Below, piece after piece: positions 22,172 to 31,801 of a stretch of 64,000 nucleotides of DNA. The translations under genes and the position numbers were made by a program. How positions within the stretch are numbered: the first letter of the stretch is position 1; each line of letters opens with the position of its first letter. The stretch is from Puccinia triticina (Eukaryota; Basidiomycota; Pucciniomycetes; Pucciniales; Pucciniaceae), in the NCBI RefSeq assembly GCF_026914185.1, contig NC_070558.1:682001-746000 (forward strand). The letters are read 5' to 3'. The notes below the pieces were generated by a model, which saw nothing but the letters and a program-made list of their open reading frames with translations, was not told the origin of the DNA and made no database searches.

Positions 22172-22562
22172 CCTGTTTTGTCAGCGTGTTCGTTTTGTTG
22201 CTTAAGTTGTGCTGGGTTGGTGTGGTGGTGTTCCCAGTCCAGCAAATGCCTTGGTAACAAAGAGCCGATGACACCCCCCGGATTGTCGGGTAGCTCCCGG
22301 GGATCCCACCTCTCGCCACCCGTACCCCCGAAATACTTCCCGGTCAACAACCACAGTTCAGGCTCTCCCTAATTGAAAGCTTTTCTCCCGGAACTCATTG
22401 TAAGTCCACATTTTCTGATATCCTCATGGGCTTGACAAAAAATAAAACTGAAGAGAATATTCTCTTTTCCGTCCTGCTGAGGATCACAGGTTGAACCCAG
22501 GATCCCAGGAGTCTGACCAAAAAGTCCGATTGGAAAGTCAAGTTCGGTACAAAAACCCGACG
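22172..22562. promoter_or_regulatory. Divergent promoter region, SEC18 / heme lyase
   Basis: 391 bp separate the two start codons (22171 minus, 22563 plus). Both 5' untranslated regions and promoters must lie here. No clear TATA box was identified. Confidence 0.6.
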
Positions 22563-23515
22563 ATGTGGCCCTTCAGCTCAACCGCATCGACGTCAGCAGC
22601 CCAAGACTCTTCTAATCAAGCCACCTGTCCCGTCGACCATCGATCCAAGCCAGGAGACCAAGGGTGTAATAAAGAATACCAAGCCGTCCCGATCGCCGAT
22701 TCCAATCGACTACCGACTGATAGAGTGATCTCCTCGATACCACGCTACCGCCCTGAACTCAATCAAAATCGACAAGCATCAGAAAGCGATCCTAGTCAGC
22801 AAAGTGCATGCCCGGTCGATCATCTTCCGAATCGGACAGCAGCAACAAGCGGCACGAACTCGGAGCCAGAAGTCGAACAAAACTGGATCTATCCCTCCCC
22901 GTCGCAATTCTACAATGCTCTGAAGCGGAAGAACCGGACTCCGAGGGCGGAGGACATGTACACCGTCGTCCCGATCCATAATGCGGTCAACGAGAGAGTC
23001 TGGCGACAAGTCTTGGAATGGGAGGCCGGGTATGGTCGCGGGGCGTTCGATCGCTGGCCTCGCTCGGGTAAATCCGGGCCCATGTTGTGCAGCTTTCGGG
23101 GAAGGCCGGAAGACCTGAGCCCTCGAGCATGGATCAAAGTTTTGTCGGGGTCAGTCTTATCATCTCTCCCGATCTCCATCCCCTCAGAAACAAAGCCTGA
23201 TCGATCACATCATGGGCTGCTAGGTACCAAGCTCCATTCGATCGACATGATTGGGAAGTCATCAGGCCGACAGAGGAAAGGATGCGATACGTGGTCGATT
23301 TTTATCCGGGAAGAGGCGCAGATAGTAACACGACTACCGGGTCGCCCACCGGAAACGAGCCTGCAGCCCTACCGAATCTTTCGTTCTATCTAGACGTCAG
23401 ACCAGCGCTGGATAATTGGGAAGGAGTTCGAATGAGACTCTTGCGCGCTTGGGACGAGATCTCTGGCTTCAAGTCCTCCTCCCCTTCTCCCCCTCAATCT
23501 GATCAAAAATCCTGA
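22563..23515 (+). CDS. CYC3: Cytochrome c heme lyase (holocytochrome c synthase)
   Basis: Mitochondrial intermembrane-space enzyme that attaches heme covalently to apocytochrome c. Exon 1 is 22563-23149, a 74-bp phase-2 intron follows, and exon 2 is 23224-23515, giving 292 residues. Two heme-regulatory CPVDH motifs lie in the N-terminal part. The core family motifs follow: NWIYPSPSQFYNALKRKNR, VPIHNAVNERVWRQVLEWE, then YQAPFDRHDW across the splice junction, VVDFY and DVRPALDNWEGVRMRL. Start chosen as the Met of MWPFSS; the frame is open upstream but has no other Met. Assignment to the cytochrome c enzyme rather than the c1 enzyme (Cyt2) is likely but not certain. Confidence 0.93.
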
Positions 23516-23782
23516 GTATCACTCTCACTCTTGAAATCTATTCACCTCAATTCGCATTCCCCCTTCTAGTTTGTCAAATTGAAGAATCCAAACTGCAGCT
23601 TGTTTTTTTTCGGTTCAAGATGTCTATGGAAAGATGTTCTCCCTGGTGTTACCAGGTTATATCTATGTCACTGGGCTGATAGCAACTTGGGTCTTGCCCA
23701 TGAACAAGTTTTCTCTGTATATCTACATTGAAGCAAAAAATGAACATGCGCAAGAAGTCGCAAGCCTTGAGAGATATCATCA
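23516..23782. other. 3' region of heme lyase gene
   Basis: Non-coding. No additional feature is recognised. Confidence 0.4.
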
Positions 23783-24103
23783 CTAGGCTCTTGAACGGCA
23801 AGCTTGATATCGAGAATCTCTATTTCTTGAGAAAATCAAGTTCGATTGAGAGGAAGTCTTTGGATTAGTCTCGCCGGGGTCGTAGAGAACGAGCTCTTGA
23901 TAAGTTTGAGGTTTCTTGGCTCGATCGTCAGGCTGCCCCTCGGGTTTTTTTTCTTCTCTAAGGAAACCGTCTCTATGCTGGCCTCGATCCCAGCTGTTTG
24001 CTGGATCGCTCTCTTCATTCGTGGTGTGCAAATAAGCTTTGTACAATCCGACTTTCGATCTTCTATCTCTTTAATTTTTTAACTGTATTCGAGTCTTTAA
24101 AGG
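23783..24103 (+). promoter_or_regulatory. Conserved upstream region of mucin-like gene A
   Basis: This block is clearly similar to 33720-34027 upstream of the paralog. Shared pieces include AGAACGAGCTCTTG, GGCTCGATCGTCAG, GACCGTCTCTATG and AATAAGCTTTG, all in the same order. Preservation of a non-coding block between diverged paralogs points to shared regulation or a recent segmental duplication. Confidence 0.6.
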
Positions 24104-24863
24104 ATGGTGGATTTAGCAAGTCAGATCACTCTCATGCTAGGTCTGTCAATGATGATGATGATGGTGATCAATGGACAAGTAACGTCCGACCAAAGACTTC
24201 CCTCAGGCTCAGGCTCTTCTTCTGGATATAGCTATCCATCCTCAACCAGCACCGGGACCAGCGGCAGCAGTCCGAGCAGCTACCCCAAAGGCAATTCCTC
24301 TACTTCGCCTACAGTGGTCTCTTCGGCTCCGAGGACCAACTCGTCCGCCGTCCCGCGTCCCTCCCCAGATAGGCCTCCGACAACCGATACCAGCAACACT
24401 CAGCAGCAGCCCTCTGGTGAAGGCCAACAACCTGGACCTTCCGGAACTAGCTCTTCTTCTTCTTCTTCTTCTTCGACTGGACGTCCCGAAACTGGCTCTC
24501 GTCCCGAAACTGGCTCTCATCCCGAAACTGGCTCTCATTCCGAAACTGGCTCTCACCCCGAAACCGGCTCTCATTCCGGAACCGGCTCATCTTCTTCTTC
24601 GACTGAAGCGCAATCTCACCGTAAGAAGAAGAGGCCAGAGGTCTTGATGGGACTAGTCTTGGGGGGATGTCAGTATTTTTGAAACCCCTATGGTCAGGGT
24701 TAAGGGTGCTAATAGACATTTTGTTTGAATAGGTCTTGGTGCAACTGGGGTTGTGCTTTGCTGTCTGTCTATTTTTCGTTGCATGCGGACACGGTTGAAA
24801 GGTTATTGGGGCAAGGAAGGTGCTCAAGATGATCCGGCTCCAGTTGGTTCACGTTTTGTTTAG
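24104..24863 (+). CDS. Mucin-like type I membrane protein, paralog A
   Basis: Exons 24104-24668 and 24733-24863 (phase-1 intron of 64 bp) give 231 residues. The N-terminus is a signal peptide (LASQITLMLGLSMMMMM...). It is followed by a long Ser/Thr/Pro-rich region probably O-glycosylated at the cell surface. That region carries the block SSAPRTNSSAVPRPSPDRP shared with paralog B and a run of ETGSH/RP repeats. A single hydrophobic segment is split by the intron (MGLVLGGC / LGATGVVLCCLSIF) and followed by a basic stop-transfer CMRTRLK and a short cytosolic tail. The architecture resembles fungal wall-stress sensors, but there is no WSC domain. Function unknown. Confidence 0.75.
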
Positions 24864-25109
24864 CTCGACTTGTGTTTAAAAACCCCCAAAGTTGTTTTTT
24901 TCTCCCTTCTGTATACACACTTCAAACAAGGTCAAATTCTCCAACGGAAACAAAAATCATACTTTGGGCTGACTACTGGAACATAAAATTGGTTTGCCAA
25001 CCTGAGCCTCCTCAACCGGAAAAAAAGAAGAAGAAGAAACTGCCCAAAAATGATGGTGGCACAGTTGGGGATGGTTCTGGTTTTGAGCTGTGTTGAGTTG
25101 GGTGGGCTT
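24864..25109. other. 3' region of gene A
   Basis: Non-coding. An A-rich purine tract lies at about 25020-25041. No gene is recognised. Confidence 0.4.
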
Positions 25110-25683
25110 TTCATGGGCCTGTGCACAAGCCCATTGGAGGAATTCCTGCCAATCTGGAAACCCAGATTTTCCCAGATTTCACAGGGAAATCTAGGCAGAT
25201 CTGGGATTTGGGATGATCAAGCCCAGATTTCCCCGCAAAATCTGGAAAAATCTGAGTTCCTAGATTGATGGGAAGTCTTCCATTAGGCCCATAACAAATC
25301 AATCCTTGGCTACTGTGCCATTCAACATATGGATGGGCTACCTGACATTCCAAAAGCCCATGGGCTGTTTTAATGTGGCACCAAGTGAATTCTCTGGGCA
25401 AGAAAAGCCCCTGTGCTCTTTTAATTTTATGGCCCATAGTGGACTTGCAGGGCCACCAAGAGCAGCTGGGCTACTTTATGGCCCAGATTCAAATTTCTGG
25501 ACCACCAAAAGCCCATGGGCCTCTTGTTAGTCATGGCTAACTTCCTGGGCCATGGAATTTTCATTTGCTGGTCTAGCAAGCTCACCATGAACCATGAAAG
25601 AGTCCATGTTGGTAAAGCCCAGAGAGCTCACTGCAGCCTCAGGCCATCAAAGAGCCCAAGGGGTTTTCTTGGACAAGAGAGCT
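25110..25683. repeat. Palindrome-rich repeat region, left of Copia-2
   Basis: Interspersed copies of short self-complementary motifs such as AGATTTTGCAGGGAAATCT-like and CCCATGGGC-like strings. 25130-25280 resembles 33105-33300. The region was continuous with 31415 onward before Copia-2 inserted. Confidence 0.6.
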
Positions 25684-25806
25684 TGTTGTGACATTGTGTT
25701 AGATCTCGACTGCGACACCTGTCACAGCTCTTGTAGATAGACTATTTAGTTCACTTTTCCCATGTTATGTGAAAAGTATCACTTTCTCCGAGCTCACTCT
25801 CCAACA
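25684..25806 (+). repeat. Copia-2 5' LTR
   Basis: 123 bp, TGTTGTGACA...CTCCAACA. The only difference from the 3' copy is G at 25714 (CpG) versus A at 31317 (CpA). Confidence 0.95.
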
Positions 25807-25817
25807 GGTTATGAGCC
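25807..25817 (+). other. Copia-2 primer binding site (half-tRNA-iMet type)
   Basis: GGTTATGAGCC immediately follows the LTR and matches the Copia-1 site. It is complementary to the initiator tRNA-Met anticodon arm. Confidence 0.8.
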
Positions 25818-26342
25818 TATTTTCGCTCAAGAGTAGCTCAAATCACCAGTAGCTGAAAACGGACGAGACCACATCAGTAGTCTTCTATCAAGACGAGTTT
25901 AGTAGTCGTTCATCGACGAGAAAAGTAGTCCGCCAGCGAGTCTTTTTTTTCCTTTTTTCCCCTCCGACCAAACCTTTTCCTTCAAAATCATTTCGACCAT
26001 CAACGACGGACAAACTCCGTAATACCCACTTAAGAGCCTGAGTATAGCTAGAGTGTGTTGTTCTGAATTCTGTATTGTGCGGCGAGCATCCTGCAGGTGC
26101 TTAGGTTGGATTGATCACCCATCACTGCACGAACAGAGTGAGGTTTAGCTCCACTCAAAGCTTAACGATATCGGCTGAAAAGCTGGTCGAAGTTTGTTCA
26201 GTTCATCAAAGTTCGATCGAATCCTCTCCCATATTTGGTTTATCATTATCTATATTCCCTTTCCCGTATTTCACTTTTTCCCCCCGTGTTTTTTTTTTCT
26301 TTCCCCTTTCCGTTCCACAATCAACCTTCCATCCTCTCCACC

Positions 26343-28421
26343 ATGTCCGACGACAAATCCGCGCCAACCCAAAACCCCAGATCAGTAAACAGACTTGGTC
26401 CAATACCAGGTTTGCGTACAATCGACCGAATGACACCCAAAAATCCGACTCTGAAAACAGTTCTTGGGCCACAACTTCCTTCCAACAATTTTTTCCAACG
26501 ACGTTTGGGCCGCGTACCATCAACGACCAGCAAAGGAGAAGGACCGTCCAACGAAGCTGGTATCAATAAAGGAAAAGGCCGAGCGTTCTCTGAAGAGCTT
26601 CTCAAAGAGACAACATTTCAGGCTAGAATCAAAGACCGAGTCATTGGATCCTCCGCCGCGAACTGGAGACGAACTGAAAACCCCCCAGCCCCTTCATCAA
26701 TGCAAGCTCCGGTGCCTGAAGTTCGACCGCCGGCAATGCAATCCGACCTCCTAGCCAGCCTCATCGCCGAAATGCGCCTTCAACGCAAGGAGGATCGCGC
26801 AAGACACAAGGACCTTATGAATCGGTGTGATGCGGAGAATGTCAGGTCCAATCAACGGGCTCTTCTAGACGAGGATGCCAAGATATCGGCCATTGTTAAC
26901 GCGGCACTTAAAAAGCTTAAACCAGAACAGATTCTGAATGTTGACGGATCGAATATCCAGTCGTGGGACAAAGCTCTCGGTGTCATAGCTTTCGAACGCT
27001 TTCAGGACGAATTCTTCTACACCCCAGAAGAGGACGCAATTGTCGATCCGTACCAAGAGAAGATAGCGCGAGGGATCATCCACTCGTCAGTTCACCCCGA
27101 CCTCATGTATGATCTCATTCGACTTGAAAACTCCGCCGAAGTTTACAACCACCTACTGGTCAAATTCCGCGTTGTGAATCGAGCCAAGCAACTGCAAGCT
27201 TGGGAAACGTTGAAAAACCTCAACCCATCTGACTACGGCAGCTCAGCCGAAGTGATATCAGCTTTCAACAGATGCGCGAAAACTTTCATTGAACAAGGCA
27301 TTGAGTTCACCTGGGATAACGTCACTGCGCTGATTTTCCAGTCGAACCTCAAGGATCATCTTCGACCCGCACTTGACAGAAAGGTTGATCTCTTCATGGA
27401 GACCCGAGATTTCCAACTACCTGCCTCCTCCGACGTACTGCAACTGTGGGATTCGGGTCGTATTGAACACAGGCTAGCAGAAGAAACCGGAAGATCGGAT
27501 ACCTCGGCAATGAACATAAAGCTAGCTAGTCGATCGGACAATGTCACCCTAGCTAGCCGTAGCAATACTAGTGTTTCAGGAACGAGCTCAGCGGCTGAAG
27601 AGGGTCAGCAAGTCAGCGCTCTGGCGCTGAACAAGCCACCTATCTGCTACATATGCAAGCAGACCGGACACTACGCAACCAACTGTCCGACTAGCCGAAA
27701 AAACAACCCAAGCCACCAACCAGTGCCCAGTCGGCCCAATCCCAACTCCCAACCTCAATTCCCTCCATGCTTGGTTACCTACAACTTTGACCGAGTACCA
27801 TACATCAAACCGATCCAAACAGAATCAAGGGATCCAGCGTCAACAAAGTCGGCTTCGTCTCCTTTTGTCAAACCAAAAACCACACCCACCATGGCCAAGA
27901 CAGTTGAGACACGGCAAATCAACCCGGACTTGTTCGCCGATGATGAAGCGGAGAATGTTGAATATGTTATCAAAGGTGAAGATCTTTCTGCAGAACCAAG
28001 TGGTCAACGCTTCAACCTCCGAGAAATGATCATTCAACGTGACGGCCAAGAAGTCATCTGGGACTCTGGCGCATCTGACAACGTCACCGGAGATAGGTAC
28101 GCATTGCACGACTTCGTAACTCTAGAACATCCTATTGCTGTCAAAGTAGCAACTGACTCCAACTGTGACTACATTACAGGCATGGGTACCTTGAAGTTTG
28201 TCGGGATGAACAAGGCGATCATCGTAGTTAAAAAGGTCTTCTACTGTGAGCGTGCCCGCTCTACCTTATTGTCTATCGCGGCGTTCAAGAAATCTAATGC
28301 GATGTTTTTCGTGAACGGGAACTTTGATTCTATAGATCTAGTCGACGGCAATGGAAGTGTCCTTCTCCATAGCGAATTTGACCCCATCCATAACACGTGG
28401 CCACTTCCAATTCCCACTTGA
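26343..28421 (+). CDS. Copia-2 Gag and protease
   Basis: 692 codons ending at TGA 28419-28421; start at ATGTCCGACG. A disordered N-terminus is followed by a helical Gag core (about residues 210-390). A zinc knuckle CYICKQTGHYATNC (CX2CX4HX4C) is encoded near 27645-27690. The aspartic protease motif is VIWDSGASDNV (about 28056-28085) with the catalytic Asp intact. The stop lies after the protease and before the GAG-pre-integrase region, and the same frame continues downstream. This is either a natural Gag-PR/Pol readthrough boundary or a CGA-to-TGA mutation. Confidence 0.88.
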   Translation: MSDDKSAPTQNPRSVNRLGPIPGLRTIDRMTPKNPTLKTVLGPQLPSNNFFQRRLGRVPSTTSKGEGPSNEAGINKGKGRAFSEELLKETTFQARIKDRVIGSSAANWRRTENPPAPSSMQAPVPEVRPPAMQSDLLASLIAEMRLQRKEDRARHKDLMNRCDAENVRSNQRALLDEDAKISAIVNAALKKLKPEQILNVDGSNIQSWDKALGVIAFERFQDEFFYTPEEDAIVDPYQEKIARGIIHSSVHPDLMYDLIRLENSAEVYNHLLVKFRVVNRAKQLQAWETLKNLNPSDYGSSAEVISAFNRCAKTFIEQGIEFTWDNVTALIFQSNLKDHLRPALDRKVDLFMETRDFQLPASSDVLQLWDSGRIEHRLAEETGRSDTSAMNIKLASRSDNVTLASRSNTSVSGTSSAAEEGQQVSALALNKPPICYICKQTGHYATNCPTSRKNNPSHQPVPSRPNPNSQPQFPPCLVTYNFDRVPYIKPIQTESRDPASTKSASSPFVKPKTTPTMAKTVETRQINPDLFADDEAENVEYVIKGEDLSAEPSGQRFNLREMIIQRDGQEVIWDSGASDNVTGDRYALHDFVTLEHPIAVKVATDSNCDYITGMGTLKFVGMNKAIIVVKKVFYCERARSTLLSIAAFKKSNAMFFVNGNFDSIDLVDGNGSVLLHSEFDPIHNTWPLPIPT

Positions 28422-31160
28422 GCCATTGTTTCCTCTGTTGTTTCACCTTCTCATGTCCAAGTATGCAATGAATGCAGTCATCAAATTGATGCCAATTCAA
28501 TTTTCAAGTCTCCAAATCTAGTGGAACATAGCCAGTTTACATGGAATCCCGAGGAGCTGACAAATGATGAGAAGAAATTGCTGTTCTGGCATAGGCTTTT
28601 CGGACATGCGAGCCTACGTAAGATTAGACGGATGGTGAAACTACAGCTAGGTTATGGTCTGCCCACGACAATGCCGACGGGCTCTATTAAGTGTCCTGTA
28701 TGTTTGATCTGCAAAGCAACAAGGACTTCAGCACTTGGTCCGACCAAACGATGTGTTGAACGCTTGTCGGTGGTATGTGTCAATCTGATGGGTCCCTTCG
28801 ATACACCTACTATGACAGGAGGCAAATATGCTCTTACAATAAGGGATGTTTTTACGTCTTACAGTGAAGTGCGAATCCTCAAGGCTAAGAGCGAGGCAGC
28901 GGATATGATTACGCAGACAATCACCAGATGGGAAAACCAAACCAACTGCAAAGTGAAAATTCTACGTTCAGACAATGGAGGTGAATTTGAATCAAAGGTT
29001 TTTGGTAAGTACCTTGGCGACAAAGGTATTGTTGCGGAGCGCTCACTCCCCTACCACCATTTTCAAAATGGCGCTGCTGAACGCTACAACAGAACAGTTG
29101 CAGACATGGGTAGAAGCATCTTGTACGACAGCGAATTAGGCAAGGAATTTTGGGGATATGCTTTTCTCTGGGCGGCTTGGACGTTGAACAGAATCCCAAA
29201 TCGCATCACCAAAGACAAAACTCCGTACGAATTTTTCTTTGGTGACAAACCACAACTGGATTGGACGAGGGTTTTTGGTTCGAAAGCATACATCTTGGTA
29301 GCCCCCGAAAAACGGAAGAAGCTTGATGAACGCGCTGTTGAAGGCCTAGTCGTCGGGCACCTACCGGAATCAAAAGGTTGGATGTTCTGGATCCCTAAAA
29401 CAAAGAAGCTAGTCTCCTCTGCATGGGCTGATTTCGGACGGAATGCCCTACCATCGGGGACAGTCACTAGTGCTCCAATACCAGAGAAAGGATCCACCGC
29501 CAATCCACCCCATCCGTCACCGGCGCCCGAAGCTAAACACATGGTCCTGAATGACTTCAGCCAAGAAGAATTAGTTGAACATCAAGAGACGTTAGTCGAC
29601 AAATGCATGGAGAATTGTGCTGATAGCTCTTGCGATGTTCCCTCGACTTTCAAAGCCGCAATGCAATCTCCTGATGCAGCCCATTGGAAGCTGGCGATAA
29701 ACACCGAACTAGAAAATCTGAAACGCAAGAATGTCTGGGTCGTTAAGAAACTACCATCGAAGCGGAGAAAACTAGGTGCGCGGTGGGTTTTTGCGAAGAA
29801 GACCAACCCTGATGGATCCATCAAATACAAAGCACGGTACGTCGCGAAAGGTTTCAATCAAAAAGAAGGCACCGACTTCGCGCATACCTTTGCACCAACG
29901 GCCACCTTCACTTCGATGAGAATTCTTCTGACAATTGCAGCCAGGAACAACTGGCCAATCTACAACTTCGACTTTGTTGCGGCGTATCTGAACGCGCCCA
30001 TTGACGAGGAGGTATGGGTGCAAGCCCCTGAGGGACTTGACGTTAATGTTGGCGAGGCCTGTCTCCTGAGGCGCGCACTTTACAGGACGAAGCAGGCGGT
30101 GAGATGCTGGTGGAAACACCTCAGTGGTACGCTGGCCAGTCTTGGGTATGTATCGAGTTACTACGACTCCAGCGTCTATACTCTCAGCCGCAAAGAGGAC
30201 AGATCAATCATCTGGGTACATGTAGACGACGGGATTGTCACAGGATCGTCAGACGAGGCCCTGAAACTACTAGAACAACAACTGAAAGGCTCTCTTGAAA
30301 TCAAGTGGACTGAAGGACTAACTAGCATGGTGGGGGTGAAAATCTTTAGGAATCAAGACGGTTTTGATTTGACGCAACCGCTCTTAATTGACAAGATTCT
30401 CAAGGAACGTTGGGACGGCGTGACCTTACACTCTACACCTCTACCTGAAGGCTACACTGCCAACACGGACACTACCGAGGCGGGCATCAATAGCACAGAT
30501 TTCCTTTCCACTATAGGGAGTCTCAGTTATGTTGCGGTTGGAACCCGGCCCGATATCGCGTACAGCGTAAACTACCTAGCCCGATTCTCCAGCAGGCCCT
30601 CAGCGCACCACTGGAAAGGACTGAGACACCTACTAGGATACCTGGCTGAGACAAAAGTGACACCGCTCAGGATAGCACCAGACCGTTCAAACGGCCACCC
30701 GGTTGAATGCTTCGTAGACGCAAATTGGGGTGGAACCAACTCTAGGTCTACATACGGGGTTATAATTCGACTCTACGGTTCACCGATCATGTGGGTCTCT
30801 AGGCGTTTAGTAACAGTAGCAAGCTCGACCTGTCAAGCTGAATACATGGCGCTGGGCCATGCCACGAGACACGCGCTGTGGATACGGAATCTTCTGTCAG
30901 ACATCGTGGGAGTGAATTTCCCAGTGATGATACTTTGCGACAACCAGTCTGCTGTTAAAATCGGTTGTGAAGACGCCTCGAACAAAAGGACGCACCACAT
31001 TGAACGGGAGTTTTACATTACAAATCAGGCTTTATATGAGAAGAAAACAAGCATCAAGTGGATTCCAGGGAAGGAGCAAATTGCGGATGTTCTCACGAAG
31101 GCGCTGGGAAAGGCGGCACATCAAAAATGCAGGACAGTCATTCAAGGACTTATAACTTAG
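28422..31160 (+). CDS. Copia-2 integrase, reverse transcriptase and RNase H
   Basis: 912 codons in the same frame as Gag, immediately after the TGA. It has no obvious start codon of its own near 28422. Integrase: an HH/CC zinc region (HRLFGHASL ... CPVCLIC), then the D-D-E core. The first catalytic Asp is replaced by Asn (28782-28784, VNLMGP); the second (SDNGGE) and Glu (NGAAERYN) are present. RT: VDDG box intact, but the usual LYG.KQA.R motif reads LYRTKQAVR (30084-30086 and 30099-30101 altered). RNase H: DANWGG, AEYMAL, CDNQSA all present. It ends 126 bp before the 3' LTR. The unaltered RNase H and RT catalytic residues contrast with the damaged integrase. Confidence 0.85.
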   Translation, partial: AIVSSVVSPSHVQVCNECSHQIDANSIFKSPNLVEHSQFTWNPEELTNDEKKLLFWHRLFGHASLRKIRRMVKLQLGYGLPTTMPTGSIKCPVCLICKATRTSALGPTKRCVERLSVVCVNLMGPFDTPTMTGGKYALTIRDVFTSYSEVRILKAKSEAADMITQTITRWENQTNCKVKILRSDNGGEFESKVFGKYLGDKGIVAERSLPYHHFQNGAAERYNRTVADMGRSILYDSELGKEFWGYAFLWAAWTLNRIPNRITKDKTPYEFFFGDKPQLDWTRVFGSKAYILVAPEKRKKLDERAVEGLVVGHLPESKGWMFWIPKTKKLVSSAWADFGRNALPSGTVTSAPIPEKGSTANPPHPSPAPEAKHMVLNDFSQEELVEHQETLVDKCMENCADSSCDVPSTFKAAMQSPDAAHWKLAINTELENLKRKNVWVVKKLPSKRRKLGARWVFAKKTNPDGSIKYKARYVAKGFNQKEGTDFAHTFAPTATFTSMRILLTIAARNNWPIYNFDFVAAYLNAPIDEEVWVQAPEGLDVNVGEACLLRRALYRTKQAVRCWWKHLSGTLASLGYVSSYYDSSVYTLSRKEDRSIIWVHVDDGIVTGSSDEALKLLEQQLKGSLEIKWTEGLTSMVGVKIFRNQDGFDLTQPLLIDKILKERWDGVTLHSTPLPEGYTANTDTTEAGINSTDFLSTIGSLSYVAVGTRPDIAYSVNYLARFSSRPSAHHWKGLRHLLGYLAETKVTPLRIAPDRSNGHPVECFVDANWGGTNSRSTYGVIIRLYGSPIMWVSRRLVTVASSTCQAEYMALGHATRHALWIRNLLSDIVGVNFPVMILCDNQSAVKIGCEDASNKRTHHIEREFYITNQALYEKKTSIKWIPGKEQIADVLTKALGKAAHQKCRTVIQGLIT

Positions 31161-31286
31161 TTGTTTTTTACGTTGTTCTCTTATGTTTTTTTTTCTCTTT
31201 CTTCTTTCTTCTTTCTTTTCTTTCCTTTCTTTCCGTCTATCTTTTCATTCTCTAATGTAGTGCAGGTTTCTTGTCGAGGGGGGGGA

Positions 31287-31409
31287 TGTTGTGACATTGT
31301 GTTAGATCTCGACTGCAACACCTGTCACAGCTCTTGTAGATAGACTATTTAGTTCACTTTTCCCATGTTATGTGAAAAGTATCACTTTCTCCGAGCTCAC
31401 TCTCCAACA
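31287..31409 (+). repeat. Copia-2 3' LTR
   Basis: 123 bp, followed by the target duplication GAGCT. Confidence 0.95.
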
Positions 31410-31414
31410 GAGCT

Positions 31415-31801
31415 CACTATGTGCCACAAAACAGCCCATGGCCTTTTGGTGGGCCAGATGGGCTAGTCATATGTCAGTGCAGGGAAACAGAGGACTGGAG
31501 GACTTCCTGTCAAATTTGAATAAATCTGGAATTTCAGATTTTGCAGGGAAATCTGAAATCTGGAACTCTGGATCACTTTGGGGACCTAGACTTCCCTGCA
31601 AAATCTGAAAAGTGATCCAGAGTTCCAGGTTTTAGATTTCCCTGCACTACAAGAAAAACTTGCAGAACTGATGCCAGGTGACATGCAAGAGCCCCAAAGA
31701 AGCTGGTGGTTCTATGCAAGCCTTTGTTCAAGGCTTCTGTTCACCAAGCTTCAATGCACGGTGACTGTGCAAAAATAAACTGTCAAGTTGTTGGTCAACG
31801 C
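31415..31801. repeat. Palindrome-rich repeat region, right of Copia-2
   Basis: 31495-31660 has several inverted copies of the 'cagattttgcaggg / ccctgcaaaatctg' motif, including a larger inverted pair around 'ggatcacttt...aaagtgatcc' and 'ccagagttcc'. No gene is seen. Confidence 0.55.

Larger units (their letters stand above)
25684..31409 (+). mobile_element. Ty1/copia LTR retrotransposon (Copia-2), nearly intact
   Basis: 123-bp LTRs (25684-25806 and 31287-31409) differ at one base. The target duplication GAGCT occurs at 25679-25683 and 31410-31414. The half-tRNA-iMet primer site is at 25807 and a G-rich polypurine tract lies at 31276-31286. One continuous frame from ATG 26343 to 31160 encodes all domains but is crossed by a single in-frame TGA (28419-28421). 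One LTR difference implies recent insertion. Confidence 0.95.
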
